In this document: piece by piece, positions 34,488 to 43,352 of the stretch
Layout: each line of letters starts with the position of its first letter
Numbering within the stretch: the stretch's first letter is position 1
Source: Leptospira soteropolitanensis
GTDB taxonomy: Bacteria > Spirochaetota > Leptospiria > Leptospirales > Leptospiraceae
Direction: 5' to 3'
Length of the DNA stretch: 64,000 nucleotides
Assembly (NCBI RefSeq): GCF_026151655.1
Contig: NZ_JAMQPN010000003.1
Span: forward strand, 186,001 to 250,000
The notes under the pieces: generated by a model
Told to the model about the DNA's origin: nothing
What the model saw: only the letters and a program-made list of their open reading frames with translations
Database searches by the model: none
Made by a program: the position numbers and the translations under genes

Positions 34488-35141
34488 GTGAAAAATTACT
34501 TATTCATTTCCTTATCTCTCCTAATCCTGTTTCATTTTCATTGTTCCACATCCAATTCAAAAGAAATGGAAGCAGAGGTTATGACTGATACCAATTATGG
34601 ATACTTTCGATGGCACAATTCCATCCGAGATGGTTATGTCGTCGTCGATACAAAAGTCTTTAAAGATCCAAGTGGTTGTCATGGCGATTACAATTGTTCG
34701 TCGCAAGAACATATCAAAAAGATGGCGAATCTCCGGCCTTCGGACCCTTCCATGGCGATTCCTTTAAAAGTGGGAGAGTATTATGCTATGACAAAACTTA
34801 GATATGGTGATGTATCATTCTTTCGCTGTAAAACAAGTGACTTAAAGATTTATCATGGCTTTCAATTTAAAGATCCTTATGATCCAAAAAATCCAACAGT
34901 TCCTTACACTTCAGAAACATGTCAGTTTCTGAAGGAAGACAAAGTGGTTTGCCCTTCCATTAAGATTTCGAAAAAAAACATTCAAGAAATCAACATCACG
35001 GAAGATGAGATCAGGGAAAAATCGATCTCGTTTCGACATCTATTGGAATCGAATATCATCTTATCCACCATAAGTTTGTTTTATTGTGGGCCGATCTCGA
35101 GTCAGGTCGATTTTATTTCAGTTGAGGATAGAAGGTATTGA
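34488..35141 (+). CDS. Lipoprotein of unknown function, 217 residues
   Basis: Starts at a GTG. The signal MKNYLFISLSLLILFHFHC has the lipidated Cys at 19. The mature part has several Cys (CHGDYNC, FRCKTSD, ETCQFL, VVCPS) and a region WHNSIRDGYVVVDTKVF. First of three similar-sized lipoprotein genes in a row on this strand. Confidence 0.6.
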   Translation: MKNYLFISLSLLILFHFHCSTSNSKEMEAEVMTDTNYGYFRWHNSIRDGYVVVDTKVFKDPSGCHGDYNCSSQEHIKKMANLRPSDPSMAIPLKVGEYYAMTKLRYGDVSFFRCKTSDLKIYHGFQFKDPYDPKNPTVPYTSETCQFLKEDKVVCPSIKISKKNIQEINITEDEIREKSISFRHLLESNIILSTISLFYCGPISSQVDFISVEDRRY

Positions 35142-35195
35142 AAAGGGAAAAAATAATCGGGACAAAGTAGAGAATGATAATAAATAGAAATCTGG

Positions 35196-35789
35196 ATGAA
35201 TAAAATGAAGATGCTTTTGAATATTTTTTTACTTATGGTAATGTCTATTTTCAATTCATCTTGTTTTGAATCTAGAGCGAAAGTTACTAAAGAAGCCATT
35301 GAATTAAAAATCAAAGAAAACGAAAGATTCGATAGTTTGGGTTTTGCAAAATGGCTAAATTCTCTCAGTATTGAAGAAAAATTTCTATTTTTAGAAGTAT
35401 TTCTTCCAGGGAAGGTTGTTACAGATCCACCGAATAATGTTTGGATATTTTCAGAAAATGGTAAAATTTATGCAAAAGAAATTACAATAAAGAATGCAAA
35501 CATTCGGACATTGGGTAAATGGAATATCAAAAATAGTCAACTAATCATTGATAATTGGTCTGAAGAATTTCCAGGAAGGAATAATATCTATAGAAATTTT
35601 GGTGCTAACGAATATAAACACCTTGATAAACTTTTCCCTGCGAACTCGGGTTTATTTATTGCCTTATATAAGAATGAGATCATCTCAGGTGAGCCGGATT
35701 TCGACCTTCTTATTTATTGGAAAGATCAGAATGATCGGCAATATAATGAATTAAAAGAATATGCTAAAGAAAATTTTAATGCAAGATAA
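35196..35789 (+). CDS. Lipoprotein of unknown function, 197 residues
   Basis: Signal MNKMKMLLNIFLLMVMSIFNSSC with lipidated Cys at 23. The mature region contains WLNSLSIEEKFLFLEVFLPGKVVTDPPNNVWIFSENGKIY and later EKDQ-type charged stretches. No known domain. Probably an envelope protein. Confidence 0.6.
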   Translation: MNKMKMLLNIFLLMVMSIFNSSCFESRAKVTKEAIELKIKENERFDSLGFAKWLNSLSIEEKFLFLEVFLPGKVVTDPPNNVWIFSENGKIYAKEITIKNANIRTLGKWNIKNSQLIIDNWSEEFPGRNNIYRNFGANEYKHLDKLFPANSGLFIALYKNEIISGEPDFDLLIYWKDQNDRQYNELKEYAKENFNAR

Positions 35790-36013
35790 GCAATATATGC
35801 CAGAAATCTTATTTCTTTTAGCAAACTTAATAAATGAGAAAACAGTTGAGGTTATATTGAAAGATAATTGGAAAATATTCTAATTTTTTCTAAATTTACA
35901 ATGACTTATCAAAAATCAAGACCACATACATTGTATATGATACCTTCGCTTCAAAGAAGGACATATGGACTCCCAAAACTATGGAAGGAGTATTAAGAGA
36001 AACGAGGCTGGCA

Positions 36014-36604
36014 ATGAATTCAAAATTTATTCACATATTAATTTTCCTAATATTGGCATTTCATTGCCGTAAAATGACTGATTCTCACATCAGGAAGACT
36101 CCAGATGGAGGGTATAGAAAATTTGAATCTTCAAAGAAGGAAAATTTTGACGTGCATACCAAATTTGATAAGGATTGGAATGTATTGCGTAAAGAAGTTT
36201 TTTTTAGAACCCCTTATTTTGAAGATCACTCAAGAGAAAGTAAAGACGAACTAGTGATCACTTATCTAGAAGAAAATGGAAAATATCATTTAAGCATAAT
36301 ACTGCTTATGTTAAGTAATGAATCTAGTATATTATACCACCTAAATAATAAAGGACAATTTTATACTAAGTCAATTAATGTTTCTCCAAATAATTCAGTA
36401 GAATACTCTAGAAGTATAGACTTTGAATCCAATCAGAAAAAAGTTTCTGATTATGTTTATATATTTGATACGAGCAATAAAAAACCAAAAATAAAATCGA
36501 AAATGATTACAAATGAATTTTGCCAAAGTGAAGATAAAATAGAGTTCATATGCAATGATAAAAACTTTGAGATAATGGAATATTACTTAAAAAAGATTGA
36601 ATGA
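36014..36604 (+). CDS. Lipoprotein of unknown function, 196 residues
   Basis: Starts at the ATG at 36014 with GAGG upstream; an earlier ATG at 35981 would mask the signal. Signal MNSKFIHILIFLILAFHC, Cys 18. The mature part is charged and beta-rich (YRKFESSKKENFDVHTKFDKDWNVLRKEVFFR). No domain recognised. Confidence 0.6.
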   Translation: MNSKFIHILIFLILAFHCRKMTDSHIRKTPDGGYRKFESSKKENFDVHTKFDKDWNVLRKEVFFRTPYFEDHSRESKDELVITYLEENGKYHLSIILLMLSNESSILYHLNNKGQFYTKSINVSPNNSVEYSRSIDFESNQKKVSDYVYIFDTSNKKPKIKSKMITNEFCQSEDKIEFICNDKNFEIMEYYLKKIE

Positions 36605-36745
36605 GTCAAAGATTTATTGGGATTATTTTTACAAAGATTCTTTCGCAACTGACCAACAAACGGGTATCAAGTGACTTTTTCTTGACCGGTTCTCGGAAGT
36701 TGTGAAAGCTGAAAGAAAGAGTATTGCAAATGAAGAGGTTATCCA

Positions 36746-37204
36746 TTGCCATCAAAAGACTTTGATAAAAAATTTCAAGACTTGTGTCAGAAAATTCTCC
36801 AGGTCGCTTCCGAATTTGTTGATTATAATGACAAAGAAGTAGATGCGATATACTTTTTTGGAGCTAGGGAACAAAAAGTCTCTTATACACAAACATTTTA
36901 TAAGATTAATGGAAAGATAGTCGAGTTACACGAAGTCAATCATGCGTTAAAGAGAAAAGTTGATAACTCTTCACTTCGTATATCAGGATTATTAGATGAA
37001 AATTTGAATCTTTTGGAAGAAATATCGAATTTATTCATTGCTGATAATAGAGAGGTTCCTACCCAAATTAAGATTTCCTATTTTTCAAAACTCAAAAAGT
37101 CAGAAACTAAGTTAGATTATGGTTTCCATTTTTCAAACCATAAAACCTTGAGAGTGGATAACGTTTTTGATCGATGGGTAGAGCAAATAAGATCAGAAAA
37201 TTAA
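36746..37204 (+). CDS. Small protein resembling polymorphic-toxin immunity families
   Basis: 152 residues from a TTG start. The layout is an N-terminal helix (FDKKFQDLCQKILQVASEFV), strands (AIYFFGAREQKVSYTQTFYKINGKIVEL), then a C-terminal QIKISYFSKLKKSETKLDYGFHF. This recalls DUF600/YezG-type immunity proteins. There is no adjacent toxin gene that I can see, so it would be an orphan. The match is by eye only. Confidence 0.4.
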   Translation: MPSKDFDKKFQDLCQKILQVASEFVDYNDKEVDAIYFFGAREQKVSYTQTFYKINGKIVELHEVNHALKRKVDNSSLRISGLLDENLNLLEEISNLFIADNREVPTQIKISYFSKLKKSETKLDYGFHFSNHKTLRVDNVFDRWVEQIRSEN

Positions 37205-37593
37205 CATTCCTTAATGAATTTGGATGAATTTTGGTTAGTCTATACAAAACGAGGATTCTAAATTTCATTAAGAATTGGCAAAAAATTCTTGTACTTTTTC
37301 CAATCCATGTTTCACTTGTACTGTCTTAGGTGAAGATCCAAAAAGACGCGATTCCCCCTCGAGTTTGCCCTCCTGGGGGACCTTTCTCCCTCCTCAAAAA
37401 ACTCCTGAAATTATGTCTCATTGTGATTGACAAAATCCGTCCTTTGGATTTAGGTTTTACTGTCCGGTAATAGGCATTTGTCGGATGAGGTAGGCAAAGA
37501 CCTCGGATCACTTCACCTAACTTGATCCCCTGCCACAAAAAGAATGTTAAATGGTTTGGCCGAAGGCGTGTCTAGGCAAATCGAAGGGACAAC
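37205..37593. other. Intergenic, nothing supported
   Basis: 390 bases. Contains TTATGTCTCATTG (37411-37423), a variant of a short sequence found also at 7016, 7329 and 24331. No gene or clear terminator. Confidence 0.4.
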
Positions 37594-38121
37594 ATGAGAC
37601 AAGGAATTTGGATCCCTGCTCGTATCGAGAGTAGGAAGGACCTTTCCATATCTGAGAAGGTAATCCTTTCAGAAATTGAAAGTTTTACATCGAATGGAAA
37701 GTGTTTTGCATCAAACGAACATTTTGCGAACTTACTTGGGATACGACCTGATACTGTTTCGCGCATGATTTCCAGGCTGAAAAAACGGGGGTTTGTCATT
37801 CAAACTGGATTTGACGGCCGTAGACGTTATCTTTGTCTGGGGTCTGCCTTGGATGAGAGTACGAATCATACGGAGTTGCCCTCTAGGGAACCACATCGCA
37901 GCGTTGAGACTTTCTCCCAACCAGCCTTGGACAATCCACCTCCTCCTTTAAAGAAGAATTCATTGATTAGTACAAAGGAACAGTACAAGGGAATGTTAAA
38001 CAAATTTCCCGAAGCAACAAGAAAGGCCGTTGAACGGATTTTATTTGAAGGAGAGAAACCTTCTTCCAAACATTTGGCAAGGATTGTGAATTCTTTAACT
38101 AGTGTTGTTGGAGATGGATGA
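37594..38121 (+). CDS. Winged-helix DNA-binding protein, paralogue of the protein at 20211
   Basis: 175 residues. The N-terminal 85 residues are close to the replication-type HTH at 20211-20765: GIWIPARIESRKDLSISEKVILSEI, CFASNEHFANLLGIRPDTVSRMISRLKKRGF, FDGRRRYL. The C-terminal part differs and is helical (MLNKFPEATRKAVERILFEG). AGGG precedes the ATG. It stands before the AbiEi gene with no obvious origin nearby. Either a second replicon remnant or an island regulator. Confidence 0.65.
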   Translation: MRQGIWIPARIESRKDLSISEKVILSEIESFTSNGKCFASNEHFANLLGIRPDTVSRMISRLKKRGFVIQTGFDGRRRYLCLGSALDESTNHTELPSREPHRSVETFSQPALDNPPPPLKKNSLISTKEQYKGMLNKFPEATRKAVERILFEGEKPSSKHLARIVNSLTSVVGDG

Positions 38122-38212
38122 ATGCGGGAATTGTTTTTTTGTATACTAGGAAAGATTCACTCTTTTCAATCTCCCGTAAGTATAATAAAGTAAACTTACT
38201 GGAGGAGGCAAA

Positions 38213-38806
38213 ATGTATAAAACACACAGGGTTGTAATGGAAGAACTTGCGTCTTTTGCTTCTCCAAAATCCAAACTGAGCAAAATGATTCGGTCAAAAG
38301 AAATATTTCATTTGAAGAGAGGAGTTTTTCTCGAAAGAAATGATCAATCATATTCCAAGTTAAGTATTGCGTCGGTGTTATATGGCCCATCTTATATATC
38401 TTTTGAATCGGCACTTGCATATTACGGCATGATTCCAGAACGGGTGAAGGGAATCACTTCCGCAACTTACAACAAAAATAAAAATAAGAAGTTTCATACA
38501 CCGATAGGCGAATTTTATTATTATTATCTTCCAAAGTTTGCGTATCCATTTGGAATTGTTTGCAAAGAGGAAAGAGAACAAGGCTTTTTAATTGCTACTC
38601 CTGAAAAAGCAATCCTCGATTTGATTTACAAAAATCCGAAGTTAAAAGAAGTAAATGAACTAAAGGATTTCCTTGTAGAAGACAAAAGAATTGAGGAAGA
38701 GTGGTTATCGAGACTAGATAAGTGTGAGGTGACAAACATAAGTTTATTTTATAAACAACCTCAATGTTTATTGTTCCCAAAAATGCTAAGGAAATATTAT
38801 ACATAA
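38213..38806 (+). CDS. abiEi: AbiEi-type antitoxin (type IV toxin-antitoxin)
   Basis: 197 residues. An N-terminal winged helix (LASFASPKSKLSKMIRSKEIFHLKRGVFLERN) is followed by the AbiEi antitoxin core: IASVLYGPSYISFESALAYYGMIPERVKGITSATY and GFLIATPEKAILDLIY. In the normal operon the product represses the promoter and counteracts the AbiEii nucleotidyltransferase. GGAGGAGG precedes the ATG. The toxin gene that should follow is reduced to a stub, so this is an antitoxin without its toxin. Confidence 0.85.
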   Translation: MYKTHRVVMEELASFASPKSKLSKMIRSKEIFHLKRGVFLERNDQSYSKLSIASVLYGPSYISFESALAYYGMIPERVKGITSATYNKNKNKKFHTPIGEFYYYYLPKFAYPFGIVCKEEREQGFLIATPEKAILDLIYKNPKLKEVNELKDFLVEDKRIEEEWLSRLDKCEVTNISLFYKQPQCLLFPKMLRKYYT

Positions 38807-38942
38807 GCTAATCGAATGCTTTAAAACAATTTCGATTTCGCCAGCAAAAGCAGACATCCAACCATTTATAACGAATGCAAAAGTATTAGATTTTTGGTCA
38901 CCAGATTTTTTTATACAAATTACAAAAGATAAATTAGAATAG
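38803..38942 (+). pseudogene. C-terminal remnant of AbiEii toxin
   Basis: A frame without its own start, overlapping the end of the antitoxin gene, reads HKLIECFKTISISPAKADIQ and then PFITNAKVLDFWSPDFFIQI before a TAG at 38940. This is the pattern of the last 40-50 residues of AbiEii proteins (S-x-x-K-A-x-x-D-V-x-PF ... L-x-FWS-x-x-F). The catalytic nucleotidyltransferase domain is gone. Confidence 0.6.
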
Positions 38943-39021
38943 AAAAAGTGTTTGTTCGATAGGAAAAATGAAACATAGTTTGCCTTTAGAATCTAAACCA
39001 AAAAGAGTAGAAATTCCAAAA

Positions 39022-39082
39022 ATGACCAGTAAAATGGTCGTAATACTATTTAATGACTAATAAAATGGCCAATAGATTGGCC
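39022..39082. promoter_or_regulatory. Operators before hipBA
   Basis: Two similar blocks 31 bases apart, TGACCAGTAAAATGGTCG (from 39023) and TGACTAATAAAATGGCCA (from 39054). In the first, GACCA/TGGTC form an inverted repeat. Next to the second is GGCCAAT-AG-ATTGGCC (39067-39082). Placed 10-70 bases before the HTH gene, they fit autoregulation by the HipB-like protein. Confidence 0.55.
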
Positions 39083-39093
39083 TTATCGAGTTT

Positions 39094-39426
39094 ATGAAAA
39101 TTACGAGAACCTATTCTAAAATGGCAAAGGAAGCATCTTTGTTACTGGGAAAAGAAATCCAAGTTGCCAGAAAGGAAAGAGCATGGTCGGAACAAGTGCT
39201 TGCAGATCGAATTGGAATTTCGCGAACCACTTTGCAAAAGATAGAGGAAGGTGATATGACAGTGGCCATTGGTTTGGTTTTCGAAGCGGCCGTGATACTT
39301 GGCATTCCCATCTTTCTGGAAGAGAATCCATCCCTTTCCAAATCCATTCGGAACACAACAGACAAGTTGACTTTGTTGCCTAAACGAATTCGTAACAAAA
39401 CAAAGAAGGTGAAAGATGACTTCTAA
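39094..39426 (+). CDS. hipB: HipB-like HTH antitoxin
   Basis: 110 residues with an XRE-type HTH: LLLGKEIQVARKERAWSEQVLADRIGISRTTLQKIEEGDMTVAIGLVFEAAVILGI. It should bind the operators just upstream and neutralise the HipA kinase. Its 3' end overlaps the hipA start by 11 bases. Confidence 0.8.
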   Translation: MKITRTYSKMAKEASLLLGKEIQVARKERAWSEQVLADRIGISRTTLQKIEEGDMTVAIGLVFEAAVILGIPIFLEENPSLSKSIRNTTDKLTLLPKRIRNKTKKVKDDF

Positions 39427-40675
39427 AGAAGCCTATGTTTGGATTTGGTTAGAAGAGCAAGTAGATCCAATCGTCTGTGGAAGGATCGAAGAAGAGAATG
39501 GATTTTATTATTTTAACTATGGACGAAGTTATCTAGAGAAGTCAAAAGAGAATTCCAAAACCTTTTCCATCTATGAACCAGAGTTACCAATGATAGAAGG
39601 ACGATTGCCTCTTCTTCCCCAACATAAGATGCCAAATGCCATTCGAGATGCTTCACCGGATGCTTGGGGAAGACGTGTCATACTCAATAAAATTTCTGGA
39701 TCCAATGCAAAAGAGAAAGATACTAATGATCTCAGTGAATTGTTATATCTACTGGAATCCGGTTCCGATCGAATTGGTGCTCTCGATTTTCAAGAATCAC
39801 CAACTGATTACAAACCAAGACAGAATGCAAATGTATCTTTAGAAGACTTACTGAGGTCATCAGAAAAAGTAGAGAAGGGGATTCCTCTCAGTCGTGAATT
39901 GGATATGGCACTTCTGCATGGAACTTCCATTGGAGGTGCGAGGCCAAAGGCACTTGTGGAAGAAAAAGAGACCAAGTATGTTGCAAAGTTTTCTTCGACA
40001 GATGATTATTACCATGTCGTGAAGGCCGAGTACATTGCCATGCGACTAGCAAAACTTGTGGGAATCGATGTGGCTCCAGTCAAACTCGTTCGAGCGGCAA
40101 ACAAAGATGTGCTCCTCATCAAACGATTTGATCGAGTCCGATTGAAACATGGTTGGGGAAGAAAACGTGTTGTGTCTGCCTTAACACTCTTTGGTCTCGA
40201 TGAGATGATGGCACGATACACAAGTTACGAAACTCTTTGTGAAATCATTCGCCATCGCTTTCAAAGTCCAAAAGAAACCTTAGAAGAACTCTTCCGAAGA
40301 CTAGTCTTCAACATCCTTTGTGGCAACACCGACGACCATGCAAGAAATCATGCTGCCTTCTGGGATGGAAATTCACTAACGCTTACACCGGCCTACGATA
40401 TATGTCCACAAGCACGTTCTGGTAACGAAGTATCCCAAGCCATGCTCATCTCTGGCGATGACAGAAGGAGTCGAATTGAGGTTTGTCTCAATGCTCGTAA
40501 TCAATTTCTACTTTCGAAACTCAAGGCCATGGAGATTGTGAAACACCAAATCCATACCATTGAGAAAAAATGGAAGTCTGTTTGTGACGAAGCCGAGTTA
40601 AGCCAGGTGGATAGAAAACTTCTTTGGAAACGACAGTTTTTGAATCCATATTCGATGGGAGGTGTAAAGGGGTAG
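39416..40675 (+). CDS. hipA: HipA-family serine/threonine kinase toxin
   Basis: 419 residues, full length. The N-terminal subdomain is followed by the Gly-rich GTSIGGARPKALVEE, the ATP-binding YVAKFSSTDD, LLIKRFDRV, the catalytic NILCGNTDDHARNHAAFWDG and the metal-binding LTPAYDICPQ. HipA toxins phosphorylate a translation-linked target (glutamyl-tRNA synthetase in E. coli). The protein carries its own N-subdomain, unlike the three-gene module at 43980. It is cotranscribed with hipB. Confidence 0.88.
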   Translation: MTSKEAYVWIWLEEQVDPIVCGRIEEENGFYYFNYGRSYLEKSKENSKTFSIYEPELPMIEGRLPLLPQHKMPNAIRDASPDAWGRRVILNKISGSNAKEKDTNDLSELLYLLESGSDRIGALDFQESPTDYKPRQNANVSLEDLLRSSEKVEKGIPLSRELDMALLHGTSIGGARPKALVEEKETKYVAKFSSTDDYYHVVKAEYIAMRLAKLVGIDVAPVKLVRAANKDVLLIKRFDRVRLKHGWGRKRVVSALTLFGLDEMMARYTSYETLCEIIRHRFQSPKETLEELFRRLVFNILCGNTDDHARNHAAFWDGNSLTLTPAYDICPQARSGNEVSQAMLISGDDRRSRIEVCLNARNQFLLSKLKAMEIVKHQIHTIEKKWKSVCDEAELSQVDRKLLWKRQFLNPYSMGGVKG

Positions 40676-40687
40676 GAAAAAGTAAAA

Positions 40688-40751
40688 ATGAGTAGTTTAA
40701 AATTGACTTTAAAACACTCATGAGTAGTTTAAAGTAGGCGTTAAATCACTC
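40688..40751. repeat. Two tandem 32-bp units
   Basis: Both units start ATGAGTAGTTTAAA and end TTAAA-CACTC or TTAAAT-CACTC (40688-40719 and 40720-40751), with divergence in the middle. They lie just after hipA and before the next gene. Possibly an operator for that gene. Confidence 0.5.
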
Positions 40752-40819
40752 ACGTATTAACCCTCCTTATTTGCGATCCCAAAATTAAATATTACTAGCA
40801 TATCGAAAGGAAAGTTAAT

Positions 40820-41095
40820 TTGCCAATTTGGATAAGAAAAACAAATAAAGAAAAAACAGAAAATTATCATCACCTAATGAAAGATGATTGGGATTTAACA
40901 AATAATTTCGAAGCCTTTAGTGATTGGATTCAATCTGTTGATGGCACGTTAGATAAAAAATTTGATTGGGTAGCAGATATAAGCTTCTCACCTCGACCAA
41001 ATGCAACGGGAGGAGGTCCAGTCATCTCATTTGATTTAATGAAACTTTGTATTAAAAATAATATAGAAATATATATTTCAGAGTTTAATTCCTAA
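40820..41095 (+). CDS. Small hypothetical protein, 91 residues
   Basis: A TTG start with AAGGAAAG seven bases upstream. It contains a WIRKTNKEKTENYHHLMKDDWD helix and a GGGPVISFDLM segment. Compact alpha/beta, immunity-protein size, no family recognised. The last 11 bases overlap the convergent lipoprotein gene. Confidence 0.45.
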   Translation: MPIWIRKTNKEKTENYHHLMKDDWDLTNNFEAFSDWIQSVDGTLDKKFDWVADISFSPRPNATGGGPVISFDLMKLCIKNNIEIYISEFNS

Positions 41096-41693
41096 ATTTA
41101 AAAGAATTTATTTCAATTTCGTCGTCATTCAAAAGGTCGAAAGTTGTAAAACCGATGAGTAAATCTAGAAGTTCCGTGACATTAAAACCAAATCTAATTC
41201 CATAATGAATCCCAAGCGAGGCTTCTAATTTCACTGGAGAGTCACATTTTGCTACAGATTGTTTTGAATCAGGAATTGATGGGATCGGTACGAACATTAA
41301 AATATTCAAAACTTGGTAGTCTTTGTTTAGGGTTCTCTCAGAAGGATGAATTTGACTATGGCCACTGGTATTAATCAAAATATTTGATATACCCATTTGA
41401 TTAGCTGGTGATTCTTTTCGGACCATTGGAAAAATATCTATATTCTTACCATTTGATACTTCATAAAAACCGAAATGGCCATCTCTCATTCCAACACCTC
41501 TGGTATTTCGATCACTCTTTAATCCTCCTCCAATGCACCAGAAGAAGACATTTGCTCCAAAATTATTTTTTTCAATGCCTAGAGTAACAACATCACTCGT
41601 ATCCTTCACTCTATTACGCATATATCGATTTGTACTCTCACAGTGTATGAGAATAAAGATAAAAAGAATAGTTAAAACTCGAATAGGACTCAA
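41085..41693 (-). CDS. Lipoprotein, 202 residues
   Basis: Signal MSPIRVLTILFIFILIHC (TTG start), with lipidated Cys at 18. The mature part has IEKNNFGANVFFWCIGGGLKSDRNTRGVGMRDGHFGFYE and ends in LLDLLIGFTTFDLLNDD, which resembles small Leptospira lipoproteins with a C-terminal amphipathic segment. Function unknown. Confidence 0.6.
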   Translation of the reverse strand: MSPIRVLTILFIFILIHCESTNRYMRNRVKDTSDVVTLGIEKNNFGANVFFWCIGGGLKSDRNTRGVGMRDGHFGFYEVSNGKNIDIFPMVRKESPANQMGISNILINTSGHSQIHPSERTLNKDYQVLNILMFVPIPSIPDSKQSVAKCDSPVKLEASLGIHYGIRFGFNVTELLDLLIGFTTFDLLNDDEIEINSFKFRN

Positions 41694-41806
41694 ACGATTT
41701 TCCAGAATATCATTTAGAATATAATGAATCCTTTAGAGATTCAATTCAATTTGTATCTGTTCAAAAACTACTTAAAGTTTTTTGATCATCCGCTCTTTAA
41801 GTCCTA

Positions 41807-41860
41807 CAAATTCGACAATACACCCTCGTTTACTGTCGAATTTGTCGAATTTGTCGAATT
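41807..41860. repeat. 9-bp tandem repeats with an inverted copy (iteron-like)
   Basis: TGTCGAATT occurs three times in tandem at 41834-41860. An inverted copy CAAATTCGACA at 41807-41817 pairs with TGTCGAATTTG, giving an 11-bp hairpin with a 16-base loop. It lies 68 bases past the stop of the HUH replication gene. The arrangement resembles a replication origin of a small plasmid or rolling-circle element. Confidence 0.55.
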
Positions 41861-41927
41861 TTGCACCGAAAACAGCACGTAGGATTCACTTGGCAGGGAA
41901 TGAATTTCTTGGGGTGCTGCATTGGTT

Positions 41928-42872
41928 CTATGCGACTCTATCATGATAACTCTTGTTTGAATTAGGAATCCTCGTTAGGTTTGGATCCTTTGGATGGTGA
42001 TAATGGGGTCTTTTCTTTTTTGCGTTTAGTTTCCTTGGAAAAGGTATTGTTTCGAAGGGAGGAATGAAAGCGCTTAGATATTCTTGCAAATACCCACGTT
42101 TGTGGATCCAGTGCAACATACAAATGACTCGATGGAATAATTCAGAATTGGTTTCTGTTTCAGGGAATCTTCGATAAATCCTTTTTATAATGCGTTTGCT
42201 CAAATAGTGATTTGGTTCTGATACAAATCCAAAGGAGGATAAATCCCAATCCAGTTTATCCAATTCTTTGCCATGCTCTGGTGATTCTTCTCTTCCGCAG
42301 TATCCAAAGTATTTGACTCCATCTCCTTTTATTTTATCGAACCATAGTTTATTCGCCTTTCTTTTGGGGCCATTTAGTCTTGGCAGATTGAATAATGTAT
42401 TCGCTAGATTTTCCTTTAATTTCCTTTTAAAGTTTCTGACTTCTCCTTTCGGAATGAATACATAACCGTGGAGGTGAGGGTTGTATTGTCCGTCGATTGC
42501 ATTGCCTTCAAAGGTCGTGATTGGTAGTTCTAATCCTTTGATATGATTCTTGTATATATCGTAATTCATCCGTTTTAGTGTTTTTCGAAGAGCCTCTTTT
42601 AATTCCTTCATGTCGGCTTCTTTATCACCTCTAGTTAAGGTGAAAACATATCCAGTGTATCCACGTTTGCTATATACCGCTTGGTTCTTCTTATTGTATT
42701 CTTTTAGGCAATTCCAGGTTGTTCTATTCGTGACTCGTTTCACATCTCTTATGTTCATCGATTCATTGCCGTATTCTAGTTGAAGTTTCTTCCATTTTGC
42801 TTCACAGATTCTATTTAGGTTAATATTCTTTAACCTTTGTTTGGTTGTATCATTTGGGCATAGCTTGGCCAT
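41928..42872 (-). CDS. HUH-type replication initiator-like protein
   Basis: 314 residues, basic. The central YNPHLHGYVFIPKGE supplies the H-x-H of HUH endonucleases and is preceded by GYTGYVFTLTRGD, the usual first strand motif. KYFGYCGREE downstream could supply the nucleophilic Tyr. Such enzymes nick the origin to start rolling-circle replication. The C-terminus is a basic tail. Neighbouring iterons at 41807 and hairpins at 43015-43262 support a replicon. The family is called from the motif only. Confidence 0.6.
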   Translation of the reverse strand: MAKLCPNDTTKQRLKNINLNRICEAKWKKLQLEYGNESMNIRDVKRVTNRTTWNCLKEYNKKNQAVYSKRGYTGYVFTLTRGDKEADMKELKEALRKTLKRMNYDIYKNHIKGLELPITTFEGNAIDGQYNPHLHGYVFIPKGEVRNFKRKLKENLANTLFNLPRLNGPKRKANKLWFDKIKGDGVKYFGYCGREESPEHGKELDKLDWDLSSFGFVSEPNHYLSKRIIKRIYRRFPETETNSELFHRVICMLHWIHKRGYLQEYLSAFIPPFETIPFPRKLNAKKKRPHYHHPKDPNLTRIPNSNKSYHDRVA

Positions 42873-43352
42873 ATACTTTTTTCTCCTTCTTCAAAAATTC
42901 GAAAGCCCGACAACAGATCACAAGGACTTTGGGTCATCGCACTTTCTGGGGTTTTCAAAAGGAGGCTGTTAGGACGCCAAGTGATAACCTTGACTAAATC
43001 CTAACGAATAATCGGATATCGGAGAACCGATATCGCATATTTTTGTAATTTTTTGTATTTTCGCTGTACGGAAAAAAATTTGTGAATTCGAAATTGTGAA
43101 GTTCAAAGAAAGGGCGGAAATTTTTTTGGTAAATCAGTATATTATAATAAATACATCTAATTCTATTCAATTTTGCTGCATTTGTTGCATTCAATTGAAG
43201 AATTTGTTTAAAGGATTTCCGTATTTACGGGGTTCTTCCGAGTATTTACTCGGAGAAACCCATGATTACACAAACGCATATTATGTGATGCAATTGATGC
43301 ATGTCACATTGATTTCCTAAAAAATGGAAGAAAATCTAAAAGGGGAACCGAT
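42873..43352. other. Non-coding region with hairpins upstream of the HUH gene
   Basis: Hairpins: GATATCGG-AGAA-CCGATATC (43015-43034) and CCGAGT-ATTT-ACTCGG (about 43239-43254). ATATCGGAGAAC recurs at about 43788, before the HTH gene. No gene supported. Probably promoter and origin control for the replication module. Confidence 0.45.

Noticed and set aside
36746..37204. Toxin-immunity pair
   Set aside because: Only an immunity-like protein is visible; no polymorphic toxin gene lies beside it.
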